A stretch of 64,000 bases of DNA. Origin: Cellulophaga sp. 20_2_10. GTDB lineage: Bacteria > Bacteroidota > Bacteroidia > Flavobacteriales > Flavobacteriaceae. The stretch is from positions 124,001 to 188,000 of the forward strand of contig NZ_JAMCOJ010000005.1 of NCBI RefSeq assembly GCF_023476645.1. The letters run 5' to 3'. Of this stretch, positions 26,630 through 36,818 are shown in pieces. Below the pieces are notes generated by a model. The model searched no databases and was not told the DNA's origin. It saw only the letters and a program-made list of their open reading frames with translations. Made by a program: the position numbers and the translations under genes. Numbering within the stretch: the stretch's first letter is position 1; each line of letters starts with the position of its first letter.

Positions 26630-27469
26630 CTACAAATTGAGAGTCCTAGCTTCTCTATTCTCTATTTCATCAATCATTGTTTCCTTTTTAGAATAAGATC
26701 TAATTGTAACTACAGTTACAACAGCCAATACAACACCTAAAATAGAATTTATAATTTCTACTAAAGTACTGTTTAAAAACCCATCTATAGTTTGTATTTT
26801 AGAAACCATTTTAAAAAGATATTGCCCTATATAATTAGATATAATCCATAATGCCCACCACAAACCAATAACAGTTACATCACTCTTTACCTGGTTATTT
26901 GTTTTAGAATTTATAAGATTTGTTGTTTTTAAGTCCATTTCTTTCATTATCTGATACGGCCTAAATAAAGAAATAATTGGCACAAACCAAGCACCTACTG
27001 CCCACCATTCAAAATGACTACAATTTACCCTAATATTTAAATTATAATACGCTCTTCTAAACCATCGTAAAAAGGTAACTATTGACACTACAAAAGCAAC
27101 TAAGTACATAAGAGCAATTATTTGCTCTCTATTATCATTAGAATCTAATACCAGATCTGATACATATTCTTCATTTTTTAGCAAAAGTAATAAGTTATAC
27201 TGCAGGTAAGATGAAAATGCTGAAGCAGCATCTAACGCCATAACTACCCAAATAAGTGCCTGAGCAATTTTAGCCCTTTCTAAATTTGGTTTAATAGCTT
27301 CTCTTTTATTTGTGGTCCCTACTACAACCTGAGGGTCTTCATCATAATCAAAACAAACGCCAACAAAATCTAAGTTTTTACCTTTTATATTGCAAATACC
27401 TTCTTTATTATCAACAGCTCTCTTCCGGTTTAGGCATTGTTTACACCTCTCAAATTGGGAATCAGTCAT
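26630..27469 (-). CDS. DUF4328 membrane protein with N-terminal Cys motif
   Basis: Integral membrane protein of 279 residues. The first 40 residues form a cytosolic zinc-ribbon-like segment, CKQCLNRKRAVDNKEGIC, in which three Cys plus a later Cys could bind metal. DUF4328 follows with about five to six helices and the family's VTFLRWFRRAYYNLNI, FEWWAVGAWFVPIISLFRPY and GLWWALWIISN segments between about 130 and 220. Family function is unknown. The gene stands alone between two strong terminators, so it is probably a single transcription unit. Confidence 0.82.
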   Translation of the reverse strand: MTDSQFERCKQCLNRKRAVDNKEGICNIKGKNLDFVGVCFDYDEDPQVVVGTTNKREAIKPNLERAKIAQALIWVVMALDAASAFSSYLQYNLLLLLKNEEYVSDLVLDSNDNREQIIALMYLVAFVVSIVTFLRWFRRAYYNLNIRVNCSHFEWWAVGAWFVPIISLFRPYQIMKEMDLKTTNLINSKTNNQVKSDVTVIGLWWALWIISNYIGQYLFKMVSKIQTIDGFLNSTLVEIINSILGVVLAVVTVVTIRSYSKKETMIDEIENREARTLNL

Positions 27470-27577
27470 ATATTGTTTGGTACATTATAAATGTAAGCTA
27501 AGGGCTACATTTATATGGTTACAAATTACATAACGATGCATAAAACAGGTTATTGTAAAAAGTAGTTTTCAAAAATT

Positions 27578-27612
27578 AAAAGCCCCTTTAGAGTAATTCC
27601 AAAGAGGCTTTT
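27578..27612 (-). terminator. Terminator for the M16 protease gene
   Basis: On the minus strand AAAAGCCTCTTTGG pairs with CTAAAGGGGCTTTT apart from small mismatches, followed by AATTTTT. It lies 23 bases after the protease stop codon. The core AAAGCCCCTTTAGAG resembles the stem of the terminator at 26581. Confidence 0.75.
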
Positions 27613-27634
27613 CTTTTTTGGGAAAAAGGTGGTT

Positions 27635-30451
27635 TTATTTTTTTTGTTCTGGCATTAAAATTAGCTCTACAAGATTAGCTTCATCAAAATAGGTATTTGC
27701 TATTTCTTTAAAATCTTTAGATGTTAACTTTTTTATATCATCATTAAAATTTAAAATATCACTCATATCAAGATTATACTCAATAACATTTTTTAGTTTA
27801 TAACTCCAATAAGAATTATACTTAGCATTAGATGTATTATTAGCAACTTCTGCTTCTTTTATTTTATGTAAATCAATTTCAGAAACTCCGTTTGCTTTTA
27901 TCTTATTAATCTCCTCATAAACTTTGTCCTTTAATTTTTCTACATTTTTTGGTGCACATGTAAATCTAACATTTAATCTATACCAGCTATTTGGTTTATT
28001 TGTTGCAAATCCAGATACCTGAACTCCATATACACCTGCCATTTTTTCTCTTAACTCTTGTGTTAATTTAATCTTTAAAGCCTTGCCTAAAAGCATAATG
28101 TTTTTTTGCTTTTTTAAAGAAAAATCTAATGTTCCAGTGAAGCTAATATCGACTTTACTCTTTTGCTCTGACCCTTTATAAAAGGTTTTTTTTATAACTC
28201 CCTCAGGACGTCTTAATCCAAAATCTACCCAATCACTATTTTCATTTGTATTAGAAGGTAAGCTTCCTAAATATTGGATTACATTACTTTTTAAATCTTC
28301 CAAATCAAAACTACCTACAAATACAAAAGTGAAGTCATTAGCATTTTTTAAACGACCTTTATAAAAGTCAAAAACCTTATCAAATTGCAAACCCTCTTTT
28401 ACCTGTTCTTCTGTAAAAGGAACACCTCTTAAATGATTCTGCGTCATTATTTGAGCTTTTTTCTTTTCAAAATAAGCATCAGGACTTACATCTTGGTCTT
28501 TATAAAGAGCTAACATTCTAGATTTTCTAGAATTAAAAACACTTTCATCTTTATTTGGAGCTATAAAATACAAGTAAGACAATTGCAACATTAACTCTAA
28601 GTCTTCAGAAGAACTACTACCCGAAAATAATTCGTCATAAAAATTAATACGAGGAGTTACCTTTACTGTTCTGCCTGCTATTAATTTATTTAAATTAATA
28701 GCAGAAATATCATTAACTCCACTAGAACCTACGATATCCCCTGCATTTCTAGCAGACACATAATCTTCTGCAGAAGAGGTGGAACTGCCTCCCGGCCTAA
28801 AACCTGTCATACTAATCATATCATTCTGAAGTGTAGTTGGTTTAGCCAAAATAGTAACTCCATTAGCAAGTTTCCAAGTTGTTACATTTAATTCTTTATT
28901 AAATTCGGTTGCAACGACAGTTCCTTTTTTTGGTTTCTTCTTAAGCAGTACAACATCTCCTAAAGTATCTACATAAGGTTTTATTTTTTTATTCTTAACT
29001 GCTTTAAAAACTGATGTTATAGCCTTAGTATCTGGCACTATTAGATTTTCTTTTTCTGGAGCATTTATAACTACCGATATATTGTCTTCCGTAATCCACT
29101 TTTCTGCAACTTTACTTAAGTCCTCTACTTTTATTGTTGGGAATATTTTTTGATAAAAATTGTATATAAAAGTCTCACTAGGAATTGAAACTTTGTCTGT
29201 AAAGTTATCTATGTACTGCTCCAGATAAAATTTTGAAGAGACCTTACCCTTTTCTTTTATCACCGCAAACACACTGTTTAATAGCCTTGTCTTATATCTT
29301 TCTAACTCTGTTGTTGTAAAGCCAAACCTATGAACTCTCTCGCTTTCTTCAAGCAAGCGTTCTATGCCTTCTTCTATCTGTTTTTCTTTAAGGTCTGCTT
29401 TTAAATAGTAACTATCAATATTACCTAAAAATTTACCAATACCTGCCTTTGCAGATAAAAAAGGAGCATTGCCCGCCATAGGTATTTCTGCTAATCTTTG
29501 GCGTAACATTCCGGAATACATTTTTTGCAATAAGTCTTGCTTTAAGTCTTTAAGAGTTACTTCTTGCTCTTTCTCTTGCTTGTAGTAAATAGATACCGTA
29601 ACTCCTCTAGCTTCTTTATCTGCCTGAGAAGATACCTTAATCCCTGCATTTGATGGCACTTTATAATACACTCTTTCTTTTGGTTTTTTAGGACCTTTAA
29701 GCGTTCTAAACATAGACTTAATTTTAGCTTCAGTTTCTTCTAAATTAAAATCACCCACCATTACTATTGCCATTAAATCTGGCCTATACCAATCTTTATA
29801 AAAACGTTTTAAAGCATTATACTCAGAATTCATTATAACATCTAATGTACCTATTGGAGCTCTATTTGCATATCTAGAATTATTAGTTAAAATAGGTAAA
29901 GATTTATAGTACATTCTAGAACCTGCGCCACTTCTAGAACGCAACTCTTCTGCAACCACACCTCTCTCATTATCTATTTCTTCATCAGAAAATGTAATGC
30001 CATCTGCCCAGTCTCTTAGTATTTGAAGACTTAGCCCAAAAGCCTCTTTATTATCTGTTGGTACAGATAATTTATAAACTGTCTCGTCAAAACTTGTATG
30101 CGCATTTAAGTCTGCTCCAAATTCAATTCCTAGATTTTGCAGATGGTCTATCAGTTTATTTTTTTCGAAATTTTTAGTTCCATTAAAAGCCATATGCTCT
30201 ATAAAGTGAGCAAGACCCAATTGGTCTTCATCCTCTAAAATAGAACCTGCATTAAGTACCAAACGCATTTCTGCTTTGTTCTCTGGTTTTGCATTCTGTT
30301 TTATATAGTATGTAAGTCCGTTTTTTAACACACCCACTTTAACTGATGGATCTGTTGGTATTGGATCTTCCAAATTTAATTTTTGTTGTGCACAGAGCGT
30401 AAAAGCCCCCACAAACAAAAGAGCAAAAATTGTGCTTACTGTTTTCTTCAT
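27635..30451 (-). CDS. M16 family zinc metallopeptidase (pitrilysin/insulinase-like), exported
   Basis: Large exported protease of 938 residues with a signal peptide (KKTVSTIFALLFVGAFTLCA). The inverted zinc motif H82FIEH86 supplies both His ligands and the catalytic Glu. The third ligand is expected in EEIDNERGVVAEELRSR near 155-170. The first M16 and M16C pair covers about 40-450 and is the active half; a second, inactive pair spans about 530-930. M16 enzymes degrade peptides rather than folded proteins, probably here in the periplasm. It lies 183 bases downstream of a SusCD pair on the same strand, with a hairpin between, suggesting linked peptide uptake and digestion. Confidence 0.9.
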   Translation of the reverse strand: MKKTVSTIFALLFVGAFTLCAQQKLNLEDPIPTDPSVKVGVLKNGLTYYIKQNAKPENKAEMRLVLNAGSILEDEDQLGLAHFIEHMAFNGTKNFEKNKLIDHLQNLGIEFGADLNAHTSFDETVYKLSVPTDNKEAFGLSLQILRDWADGITFSDEEIDNERGVVAEELRSRSGAGSRMYYKSLPILTNNSRYANRAPIGTLDVIMNSEYNALKRFYKDWYRPDLMAIVMVGDFNLEETEAKIKSMFRTLKGPKKPKERVYYKVPSNAGIKVSSQADKEARGVTVSIYYKQEKEQEVTLKDLKQDLLQKMYSGMLRQRLAEIPMAGNAPFLSAKAGIGKFLGNIDSYYLKADLKEKQIEEGIERLLEESERVHRFGFTTTELERYKTRLLNSVFAVIKEKGKVSSKFYLEQYIDNFTDKVSIPSETFIYNFYQKIFPTIKVEDLSKVAEKWITEDNISVVINAPEKENLIVPDTKAITSVFKAVKNKKIKPYVDTLGDVVLLKKKPKKGTVVATEFNKELNVTTWKLANGVTILAKPTTLQNDMISMTGFRPGGSSTSSAEDYVSARNAGDIVGSSGVNDISAINLNKLIAGRTVKVTPRINFYDELFSGSSSSEDLELMLQLSYLYFIAPNKDESVFNSRKSRMLALYKDQDVSPDAYFEKKKAQIMTQNHLRGVPFTEEQVKEGLQFDKVFDFYKGRLKNANDFTFVFVGSFDLEDLKSNVIQYLGSLPSNTNENSDWVDFGLRRPEGVIKKTFYKGSEQKSKVDISFTGTLDFSLKKQKNIMLLGKALKIKLTQELREKMAGVYGVQVSGFATNKPNSWYRLNVRFTCAPKNVEKLKDKVYEEINKIKANGVSEIDLHKIKEAEVANNTSNAKYNSYWSYKLKNVIEYNLDMSDILNFNDDIKKLTSKDFKEIANTYFDEANLVELILMPEQKK

Positions 30452-30571
30452 TTTATATAAGATTATAGTTTTTATGTTACTGTATAGCTAACTAAGGCAC
30501 ATATTCTTTTATAAAATTGTACACTATAGCTATTGAAATACAGTGGTAAATAAGGATTGAAAAGTTTAAGC

Positions 30572-30612
30572 GTTTTTAAATAGGGCCACCAAAAAGCAAC
30601 CCTATTAAAAAC
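30572..30612 (-). terminator. Hairpin between SusD and the M16 protease
   Basis: On the minus strand GTTTTTAATAGGG (30600-30612) pairs with CCCTATTTAAAAAC (30572-30585) around a 14-base loop. The U-run is imperfect, so it may be an attenuator or processing site rather than a full stop, leaving room for reduced read-through into the protease gene. Confidence 0.45.
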
Positions 30613-30634
30613 TTAAAAACTAACTCAGTTTTTG

Positions 30635-31978
30635 TTATTCGTAACCAGGATTTTGGTCTGCTAATGTAATAGACCCATTACCATTAATCTCCTCTTCCGG
30701 AATAGGAAGTATGTATTGGTTAGAGCTTGTTACTGTTGGCTTTAAGGTCATAATTTTATTAAAACGTATCGCTGCAAACCATTCACTTCCATTTTCAAAG
30801 GCTAGTTCACGCGTTATTTCATTAAAAATATCATCTTTTAATTCTTCCATAGTAGTTGCTGGCGAATCTCCAATAGTTGCTCTATTTCTAATAATATTTA
30901 GCGGAGCGCTACTATCTTCTAAACTAGCACCACTAAAGGCTAAGCCTTCCGCCTTTATTAAGTACATCTCTGCTAAGCGCATAAAATATGTTGGCCTAAA
31001 TGCCTCCGTATTATTTGTTTTTAAAACACTAGAACCAGAATAAGTAAGTGCTTGCCTAGGGTCTCCTTCTATTAAATCTGTAAACCAACCACTAGCTACT
31101 CTACCAAAATAAAAACGCTTACGGTTGTTGTCTTCACTATCAGAATTTTCATCTCTGTAAGTCATCAAAATCATTTCTGAAGAATTTAATCCATTTGAGA
31201 AAGCTGCTTCAAAAGTTGGCTCTAAACTAACAAAACCATCAGTTATAACCTCATCTGCGACAGCAGCTGCCTCTGCATATTTACCTTGATACAATAATAC
31301 CTTTGCTTTTAATGCCTTTGCTGCAGTTTTAGACCCTCTATATGATACTGAGTAATCTGGAGCTTTTTCTAAAGCTACTTCAATATCTGATAAAATTTGA
31401 GCATATGTTTCTTCTACAGTGCTTCTTTTCTTATTTCTTGTTACAAAGTTTGATGGCTCGGTACGTAAAATTACACCCAAATTACTACTAGAATCAAAAA
31501 ATTGACCAAAGTAACGCAGAGCATCAAAAGTTGCCATTGCACGTAAAAAATGTGCTTCACCGATAATTTCTTCTTTTACTGAAGCAGAAATCTGATCTTC
31601 TGTTAATTGAGAAGTTAATACTATTGAGTTGTTAGAGGCATCTATAACTTTATAAAAAACAAGCCATAAATCTCTTACGTAAAAGTTATCATATAGAACA
31701 TCGTTAACAGAAAACTGACCATTTATAGAACCTCCTCCTGTTTGACTCATTGAACCAACCATTGCACTAGGAATTAACTCCGTATACATATAATAAAGTG
31801 CATTTGTACGAGATGTTATAGTTGTATACACTCCATTAAGCAATGCTTTTGCATCTGTCTCGTTCTGCACAACGTTCTCTGCCACTAAATTGTTTGGAGG
31901 GTCATTATCTAAAACATCTGTTAGCTCACAAGATGTTATTAAAGAAAGTATTGATATATATATTATTATTTTTTTCAT
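30635..31978 (-). CDS. RagB/SusD-family nutrient-binding outer-membrane lipoprotein
   Basis: Surface lipoprotein of 447 residues that caps the partner SusC barrel. The signal ends LITSC17 with ELTDVLDND after it. SusD features are NVVQNETDAKALLNGVYTTI at about 39-58, the helical EEIIGEAHFLRAMATFDALR segment near 136-155 (TPR-like), EVALEKAPDYSVSYR near 203, and the C-terminal RLAEMYLIKAEGLAF, then ELAFENGSEWFAAIRFN with the hallmark R-x-E-L-A-F-E-G pattern and the YPIP-like ILPIPEEEI. Its gene is 12 bases after the SusC stop, the same transcript. Glycan-binding residues cannot be judged; ligand unknown. Confidence 0.92.
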   Translation of the reverse strand: MKKIIIYISILSLITSCELTDVLDNDPPNNLVAENVVQNETDAKALLNGVYTTITSRTNALYYMYTELIPSAMVGSMSQTGGGSINGQFSVNDVLYDNFYVRDLWLVFYKVIDASNNSIVLTSQLTEDQISASVKEEIIGEAHFLRAMATFDALRYFGQFFDSSSNLGVILRTEPSNFVTRNKKRSTVEETYAQILSDIEVALEKAPDYSVSYRGSKTAAKALKAKVLLYQGKYAEAAAVADEVITDGFVSLEPTFEAAFSNGLNSSEMILMTYRDENSDSEDNNRKRFYFGRVASGWFTDLIEGDPRQALTYSGSSVLKTNNTEAFRPTYFMRLAEMYLIKAEGLAFSGASLEDSSAPLNIIRNRATIGDSPATTMEELKDDIFNEITRELAFENGSEWFAAIRFNKIMTLKPTVTSSNQYILPIPEEEINGNGSITLADQNPGYE

Positions 31979-31990
31979 AGCTGTATATTT

Positions 31991-34900
31991 TTAGAATCCT
32001 ATTTTTACCCCTGTTGTTAAAACCTTAGAAATAGGAAAACGATTATTATCTCTACCCGCACTAATGTCATTATTATACAAATTTGAAGCCTCTGGATCTG
32101 CTCCAGGGTAATTTGTAATTGTAAACAAATTTTGCGCAGTTACATAAACAGATACACGATCTATACCTTTTAATTGATCTATTAAATGCTTAGAAAAATT
32201 GTAACTAAGATTCACCGTTTTTAATCTTAAGTAAGAAGCATCATACACATAATGACTAGAAACTCTATCATTATTATTAGGATCAAAATAAACTACTCTT
32301 GGAATGTCTGTGTTTGTATTCTCTGGAGTCCAAGCATTTAAAACAGTGTTTATTTTATTTTCACCTATAAAAGTACTTGCAAAATTAGTACCCCTAGCTA
32401 AGCCAAAAGCATCTAAATCGTTACCAATAGAAAAAGTAAAAAATGTAGATAATGAAAAACCTTTATAATTAAATGTGTTGTTAACACCTCCAAAAAAGTC
32501 TGGTTGTGTATCTCCCAATACACGCTGGTCTAGATTGGTAATTCTACCATCCGGAACACCGTCTGGACCGCTAATATCTAGAAATTTAATATCTCCTGGA
32601 GCTGTTAAGCTATTTTGATAAACTCCTGTTTCTGAACCTGAATTTAGAGCATCAATTTCTGATTGCTCTTGAAAAAGACCATCTGCAGCATACCCATAAA
32701 TAAGTCCTATTGGGCTCCCTTCTTTAAGTCTACCTCCTCCCGGAAAACCAGTTAAGAAACCTTCTTCATCCCTAAAATCATCTGATATTTTAGTAAGTGA
32801 ATTTTTGTTTTTGCTTATATTAAAAGACAAATTCCATTTAAAGTCTTTTTTTCTTATAATACTTGCTTTTAACTCTAGTTCATACCCTTCATTTCTTGTA
32901 TCTCCAATATTTGCTATTACTCTATTTGTTCCCGTATTACCAGGAGTTATAGCTGTAAATAATGCGTCCTTGGTATCTTTTGTATAATAACCCAGTGTTC
33001 CAGAAAAACGAGATTCAAATAAAGAAAAATCTAAACCTAAATCTAACTGATCTGTAGTTTCCCACTTTAACTTATCATTTCCTAATTGTGTTAATATAAC
33101 AGAAGGATCTGGCCCATAATCTTCGGTTTCATACAATGTTCTCCAAGCGTAATCTCCAAAATCTTGCTGACCAGTTTTACCCATACTAGCTCTTAGTTTT
33201 AGCTCATCCACAACCTTACTATCTCTTAAGAAAGGTTCCCCAGAGATTCTCCAAGCTAATGCCGCTGCAGGAAAAAATGCATATTGATTATCTTTCGCAA
33301 ATTTAGAAGAACCATCTACCCTTGCTGATACCGTTAGTAAATACTTATTATCAAAATCGTAGTTTACACGTCCAAAATAAGACTCTAAACCAGAACCAGT
33401 TTCATAAGAAGAAGCATCCGTATAAACTGTTGCACTATTAATATTGGTTAAAATATCATTAAAAAAACCTTCTCCCCAACCTTTTATATTCGAAGATTTA
33501 CTTTTCTCAAAAGAAGCTCCCAACACAGTATTTAAATTATGTTTACCAAAAAAGGCTTCGTATGTTAATGTATTTTGAAAAAGTGTATTTGTATACCTAC
33601 TTCTACTTTCTTGAGCATAACCATCACCTTCACCTGCCAATCTACTCCAACCACCTACTGCTGTATATAATGGATAAAAACTAGTTTGGTTTCCACTGTT
33701 ATAATTAAGAGAGAAAAGAGTTTTAAAACTTAAACCCTTTGCCAATTCTATTTGTGTATAAATAGAACCTAATACAAGTAATGTCTTGTTTGCACTTGTG
33801 GCTTTTGAACGGGCTACAGGATTCTCTGAGTTAAATTGACTTGAAAATGAGTAATTTCCATCCTCATCGAAAACTGGTAAGTCTGGCCTAAAATTATAAA
33901 TTAATTGTGTTAAACCACCATCTACAGATTCTTGGTCGGTAGATGAAACATTTAATTTTGTTCCAAAAGACCAGCGGTCATTAATTTTAGTGTCTAAGTT
34001 GGTGTTAAATGTATACTTATCAAACCCCGCATTATCATAAACACCATCTTGTGTATTAACACCCAAAGACGCACTATATCTAGTAGTTTTGGATCCTCCG
34101 TATACATTCAGATTATAAGCAGTAGCTAACGGTGTGCCTCTACCAACTTCTTTCTCCCAATCCGTATCTGCATCTCCAAAGTAAGAACCATCCAAAACAT
34201 TACGAGCAAAGGCATCATCTCTAGTTCCATTTGTCACTGCCTGTGTCCATAAATCTTTAAACTGCGCTGTGTTTAATACATCTAATGTTTGTGCATTTTG
34301 ACTACTAAAAGAAACACTGGCATCAAACTTCGTTTTTCCAGAATATGTACCTTGTTTTGTATTAATTATAATAACTCCATTTGCTGCTCTAGAACCATAA
34401 ATAGCTGCAGCCGAAGCATCCTTTAATATACTAATAGATTCTATATCTGCCGTATTTATATTACCAATTGGTGTGCTTAAACCCTCTTGAGCTAACTCGT
34501 TCCCAAGGTTGCTTCCTTCTGTACCACCAGCTGGTATATTACTATTTGGCACTACTGGTATACCGTCTATAACATATAAAGGCTGATTAGAACCCAACAA
34601 CGAAGTTGTTCCCCTTATTCTAATTCTTGCTGCTGCACCTGGCTGACCCGATGAACTAGAAACATAAACCCCTGCAACTTGTCCTTGCAAAGCATTGTCT
34701 AAGTTTATTGTTGGCGCTTGGTTTACAATGTTTTTTACGTCTACTGTTGAAACAGACCCTGTTAAATTTTCTTTTTTTACTTTACCGTAGCCAATTAAAA
34801 CTACTTCTTCCATCTTTTCTACCGACTCTTTTAAAGTCACATTTATAGTAGATCTATTATCAATAGGTGTTTCAAAATCCTCAAAACCAATATAAGAGAA

Positions 34901-35458
34901 CAACAGAACATCATTAGCATTGTTTGCTACTATGGTATATTTTCCATTTCCATCTGCAGAAACGCCTCTACCTGTTCCCTTTACTACTATTGTAGCTCCT
35001 AAAAGAGGAACCCCATTATTATCAACGATTTTTCCTTTTACTTCAAATTGCTGAGAAACAATCTCTAATTTATCTTTTATATCGATAGATTTTCTAGCGC
35101 TATTCAATAAAATGATTTGATTATTTTTCATCTTAAAAATGGTGCCAGAACCTCTAAATAAATCTTCTAAGGTTGGTCCTATTTTTTTATCATTAACTTT
35201 TATAGTTACTCTACTATTTAAATTAACGTCTGTATTTTTAAAAAAGAAACTTAATCCTGTTTTAGCCTCAATTTCTTGTAGGGCGTCAAATAGATTAACA
35301 TTTTCGAGGTCTAGCGTAACTTTTGTTTTTTGCGAGTAGCCTTCACTAGCAAGCATTTGAAACATTACGGTAACAAAAAGTAAAAAGGAGAGCTTCATTT
35401 TTAGGTCTATCTTCATAAACACCCAATTATTGGGCATTTTTCCATCATTTTTTTTCAT
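31991..35458 (-). CDS. SusC/RagA-family TonB-linked outer-membrane protein with STN domain
   Basis: Very large TonB-dependent importer, 1155 residues as given. A start a few codons further in is possible because the signal peptide core is KLSFLLFVTVMFQMLASEGYS near 23-43. Order: STN signalling domain about 46-115, CarboxypepD-regulatory-like fold about 148-230 (VKGKIVDNNGVPLLGATIVV), TonB box and plug from about 235 (EEVVLIGYG, NQAPTINLDNALQGQVAGV, TTSLLGSNQPLYVIDGIPVV, ILKDASAAAIYGSRAANGVI), then the barrel to residue 1155. The STN domain is the contact for the FecR anti-sigma encoded at 35555, so this transporter should signal ligand arrival to the sigma factor at 36819. Confidence 0.93.
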   Translation of the reverse strand: MKKNDGKMPNNWVFMKIDLKMKLSFLLFVTVMFQMLASEGYSQKTKVTLDLENVNLFDALQEIEAKTGLSFFFKNTDVNLNSRVTIKVNDKKIGPTLEDLFRGSGTIFKMKNNQIILLNSARKSIDIKDKLEIVSQQFEVKGKIVDNNGVPLLGATIVVKGTGRGVSADGNGKYTIVANNANDVLLFSYIGFEDFETPIDNRSTINVTLKESVEKMEEVVLIGYGKVKKENLTGSVSTVDVKNIVNQAPTINLDNALQGQVAGVYVSSSSGQPGAAARIRIRGTTSLLGSNQPLYVIDGIPVVPNSNIPAGGTEGSNLGNELAQEGLSTPIGNINTADIESISILKDASAAAIYGSRAANGVIIINTKQGTYSGKTKFDASVSFSSQNAQTLDVLNTAQFKDLWTQAVTNGTRDDAFARNVLDGSYFGDADTDWEKEVGRGTPLATAYNLNVYGGSKTTRYSASLGVNTQDGVYDNAGFDKYTFNTNLDTKINDRWSFGTKLNVSSTDQESVDGGLTQLIYNFRPDLPVFDEDGNYSFSSQFNSENPVARSKATSANKTLLVLGSIYTQIELAKGLSFKTLFSLNYNSGNQTSFYPLYTAVGGWSRLAGEGDGYAQESRSRYTNTLFQNTLTYEAFFGKHNLNTVLGASFEKSKSSNIKGWGEGFFNDILTNINSATVYTDASSYETGSGLESYFGRVNYDFDNKYLLTVSARVDGSSKFAKDNQYAFFPAAALAWRISGEPFLRDSKVVDELKLRASMGKTGQQDFGDYAWRTLYETEDYGPDPSVILTQLGNDKLKWETTDQLDLGLDFSLFESRFSGTLGYYTKDTKDALFTAITPGNTGTNRVIANIGDTRNEGYELELKASIIRKKDFKWNLSFNISKNKNSLTKISDDFRDEEGFLTGFPGGGRLKEGSPIGLIYGYAADGLFQEQSEIDALNSGSETGVYQNSLTAPGDIKFLDISGPDGVPDGRITNLDQRVLGDTQPDFFGGVNNTFNYKGFSLSTFFTFSIGNDLDAFGLARGTNFASTFIGENKINTVLNAWTPENTNTDIPRVVYFDPNNNDRVSSHYVYDASYLRLKTVNLSYNFSKHLIDQLKGIDRVSVYVTAQNLFTITNYPGADPEASNLYNNDISAGRDNNRFPISKVLTTGVKIGF

Positions 35459-35516
35459 ATTTTTACATGATTTTAGGTTGGTGATTCAGCTTATTTAATC
35501 GACATTTTAACTATTC

Positions 35517-35538
35517 GGGGAATGTTGGCGCATTTCCC
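35517..35538 (+). other. Hairpin between FecR and SusC genes
   Basis: GGGGAATG (35517-35524) and CATTTCCC (35531-35538) form an 8-bp stem with one mismatch, followed by G and eight T on the plus strand. It has terminator form for plus-strand transcripts, but no plus-strand gene ends here, while FecR and SusC are read leftward. It may block antisense transcription or act as a leader structure for SusC. Confidence 0.45.
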
Positions 35539-35554
35539 GTTTTTTTTCGTTTTT

Positions 35555-36691
35555 CTATTTCATTCTATGTTCATTTATAGTTACTACATTGTTTTTAATT
35601 ATAAATTCAAAATTTGTGTTTTCTTTAAATAGCTCTAAAATATTATCTAATGCTTCTCCCTTTTTAAAAGAGGCAGTATACCTAATACTATTAAGTGCAT
35701 TGTTTTTATTAATAATTGTAACATTATAGTGTCTTTCTAATTCTAGAATAATATTCTGAAACTTATCATTTATAAAAAGTAAACTACCGTCTACCCAAGC
35801 AATATGCTTATTTACATTTACATCTTCGGTTAGTAATTTATCATCTACAAGTTTTACTTGTTTTCCAGGCACTAACAACAAAGAGTCTTTTACTAACGTG
35901 TTGTTTGTTTTAACCTTAACACTACCTTCTTGCAGTACAACAGAGTTATTGTTTTCATTAGCGTAAGTAGACATATTAAATTTTGTACCTAACACACTTA
36001 CATTTATGTTTTCACTCTCTACAAAAAATGGTTTTTGTTTATTTTTAGCAACAGAAAAATACGCTTCTCCGCTTAAGTACACTTTTCTGCTTTTTGGGTC
36101 ATTAAAAGCCACAGGATATTTTAATGAGCTACCCGCATTTAAAAAAACAGAAGTACCGTCTGATAATAACACCTGAAAACGTTCACCGTAAGGAACACTT
36201 AACTTATTGTAAACTAGCGCTTCCCCCTCTTGCTCATTATTTTCATATACGAGTTTAGTATATTCTTGTTGTACCTTACTTTTATCTTTAGCTACATTAA
36301 AAAATATTTTTTCACTTATATTAAGAGGCTTAATGGTTCCATCATTTAACTCTAATGTTATTTCGCTTTTTAAATCTTCTTCTGTATTAAACAAACTAAA
36401 CATATAGGCTCCATAAGTTGCACTAACAAATAATAAAGCTACTGCTGCATACTTTAATACATTTGGCCAGATACGCTTTGTTGGTTTTTCTTCATTATTT
36501 ATTTTTTGCAATACACTTTCTAGGGACAAGTCTAAATCTACATCCTGAAGCGCTAAATTTAAATTATATTCATCCTTGGTGTATTTTTGCAACAAGGCAT
36601 TGTTTTCTGGTTCACTTGACCATTTTTTAAGTAGGTCTAATTCCTCTTTAGAAATTGTGTTATCTATAAATTTTTGTATAAGTTCTTCCAA
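35555..36691 (-). CDS. FecR-family anti-sigma / signal transducer
   Basis: Inner-membrane protein of 378 residues linking an STN-bearing outer-membrane transporter to a cytoplasmic ECF sigma factor. A short cytosolic N-terminal helix bundle (about 1-75) is followed by one membrane helix near 82-100 (VLKYAAVALLFVSATYGAYM) and a periplasmic FecR domain with VPYGERFQVLLSDGTSVFLN near 170-189 and PVAFNDPKSRKVYLSGEAYF. A C-terminal DUF4974-type domain (ILELERHYNVTIINKN) ends the protein. The gene is divergent from the sigma gene at 36819 and 96 bases upstream of the SusC gene on its own strand. Confidence 0.9.
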   Translation of the reverse strand: MEELIQKFIDNTISKEELDLLKKWSSEPENNALLQKYTKDEYNLNLALQDVDLDLSLESVLQKINNEEKPTKRIWPNVLKYAAVALLFVSATYGAYMFSLFNTEEDLKSEITLELNDGTIKPLNISEKIFFNVAKDKSKVQQEYTKLVYENNEQEGEALVYNKLSVPYGERFQVLLSDGTSVFLNAGSSLKYPVAFNDPKSRKVYLSGEAYFSVAKNKQKPFFVESENINVSVLGTKFNMSTYANENNNSVVLQEGSVKVKTNNTLVKDSLLLVPGKQVKLVDDKLLTEDVNVNKHIAWVDGSLLFINDKFQNIILELERHYNVTIINKNNALNSIRYTASFKKGEALDNILELFKENTNFEFIIKNNVVTINEHRMK

Positions 36692-36818
36692 AACACCTTA
36701 AATATTAGCTTTATATTGCCAATACGAGAAAAAGATAATAATCCCCTAACATAAATTTATTTATTTTTTCACAATTGATTTATATTCACTTAAAAAAGTG
36801 CTTTTTTCGCAATAATTT

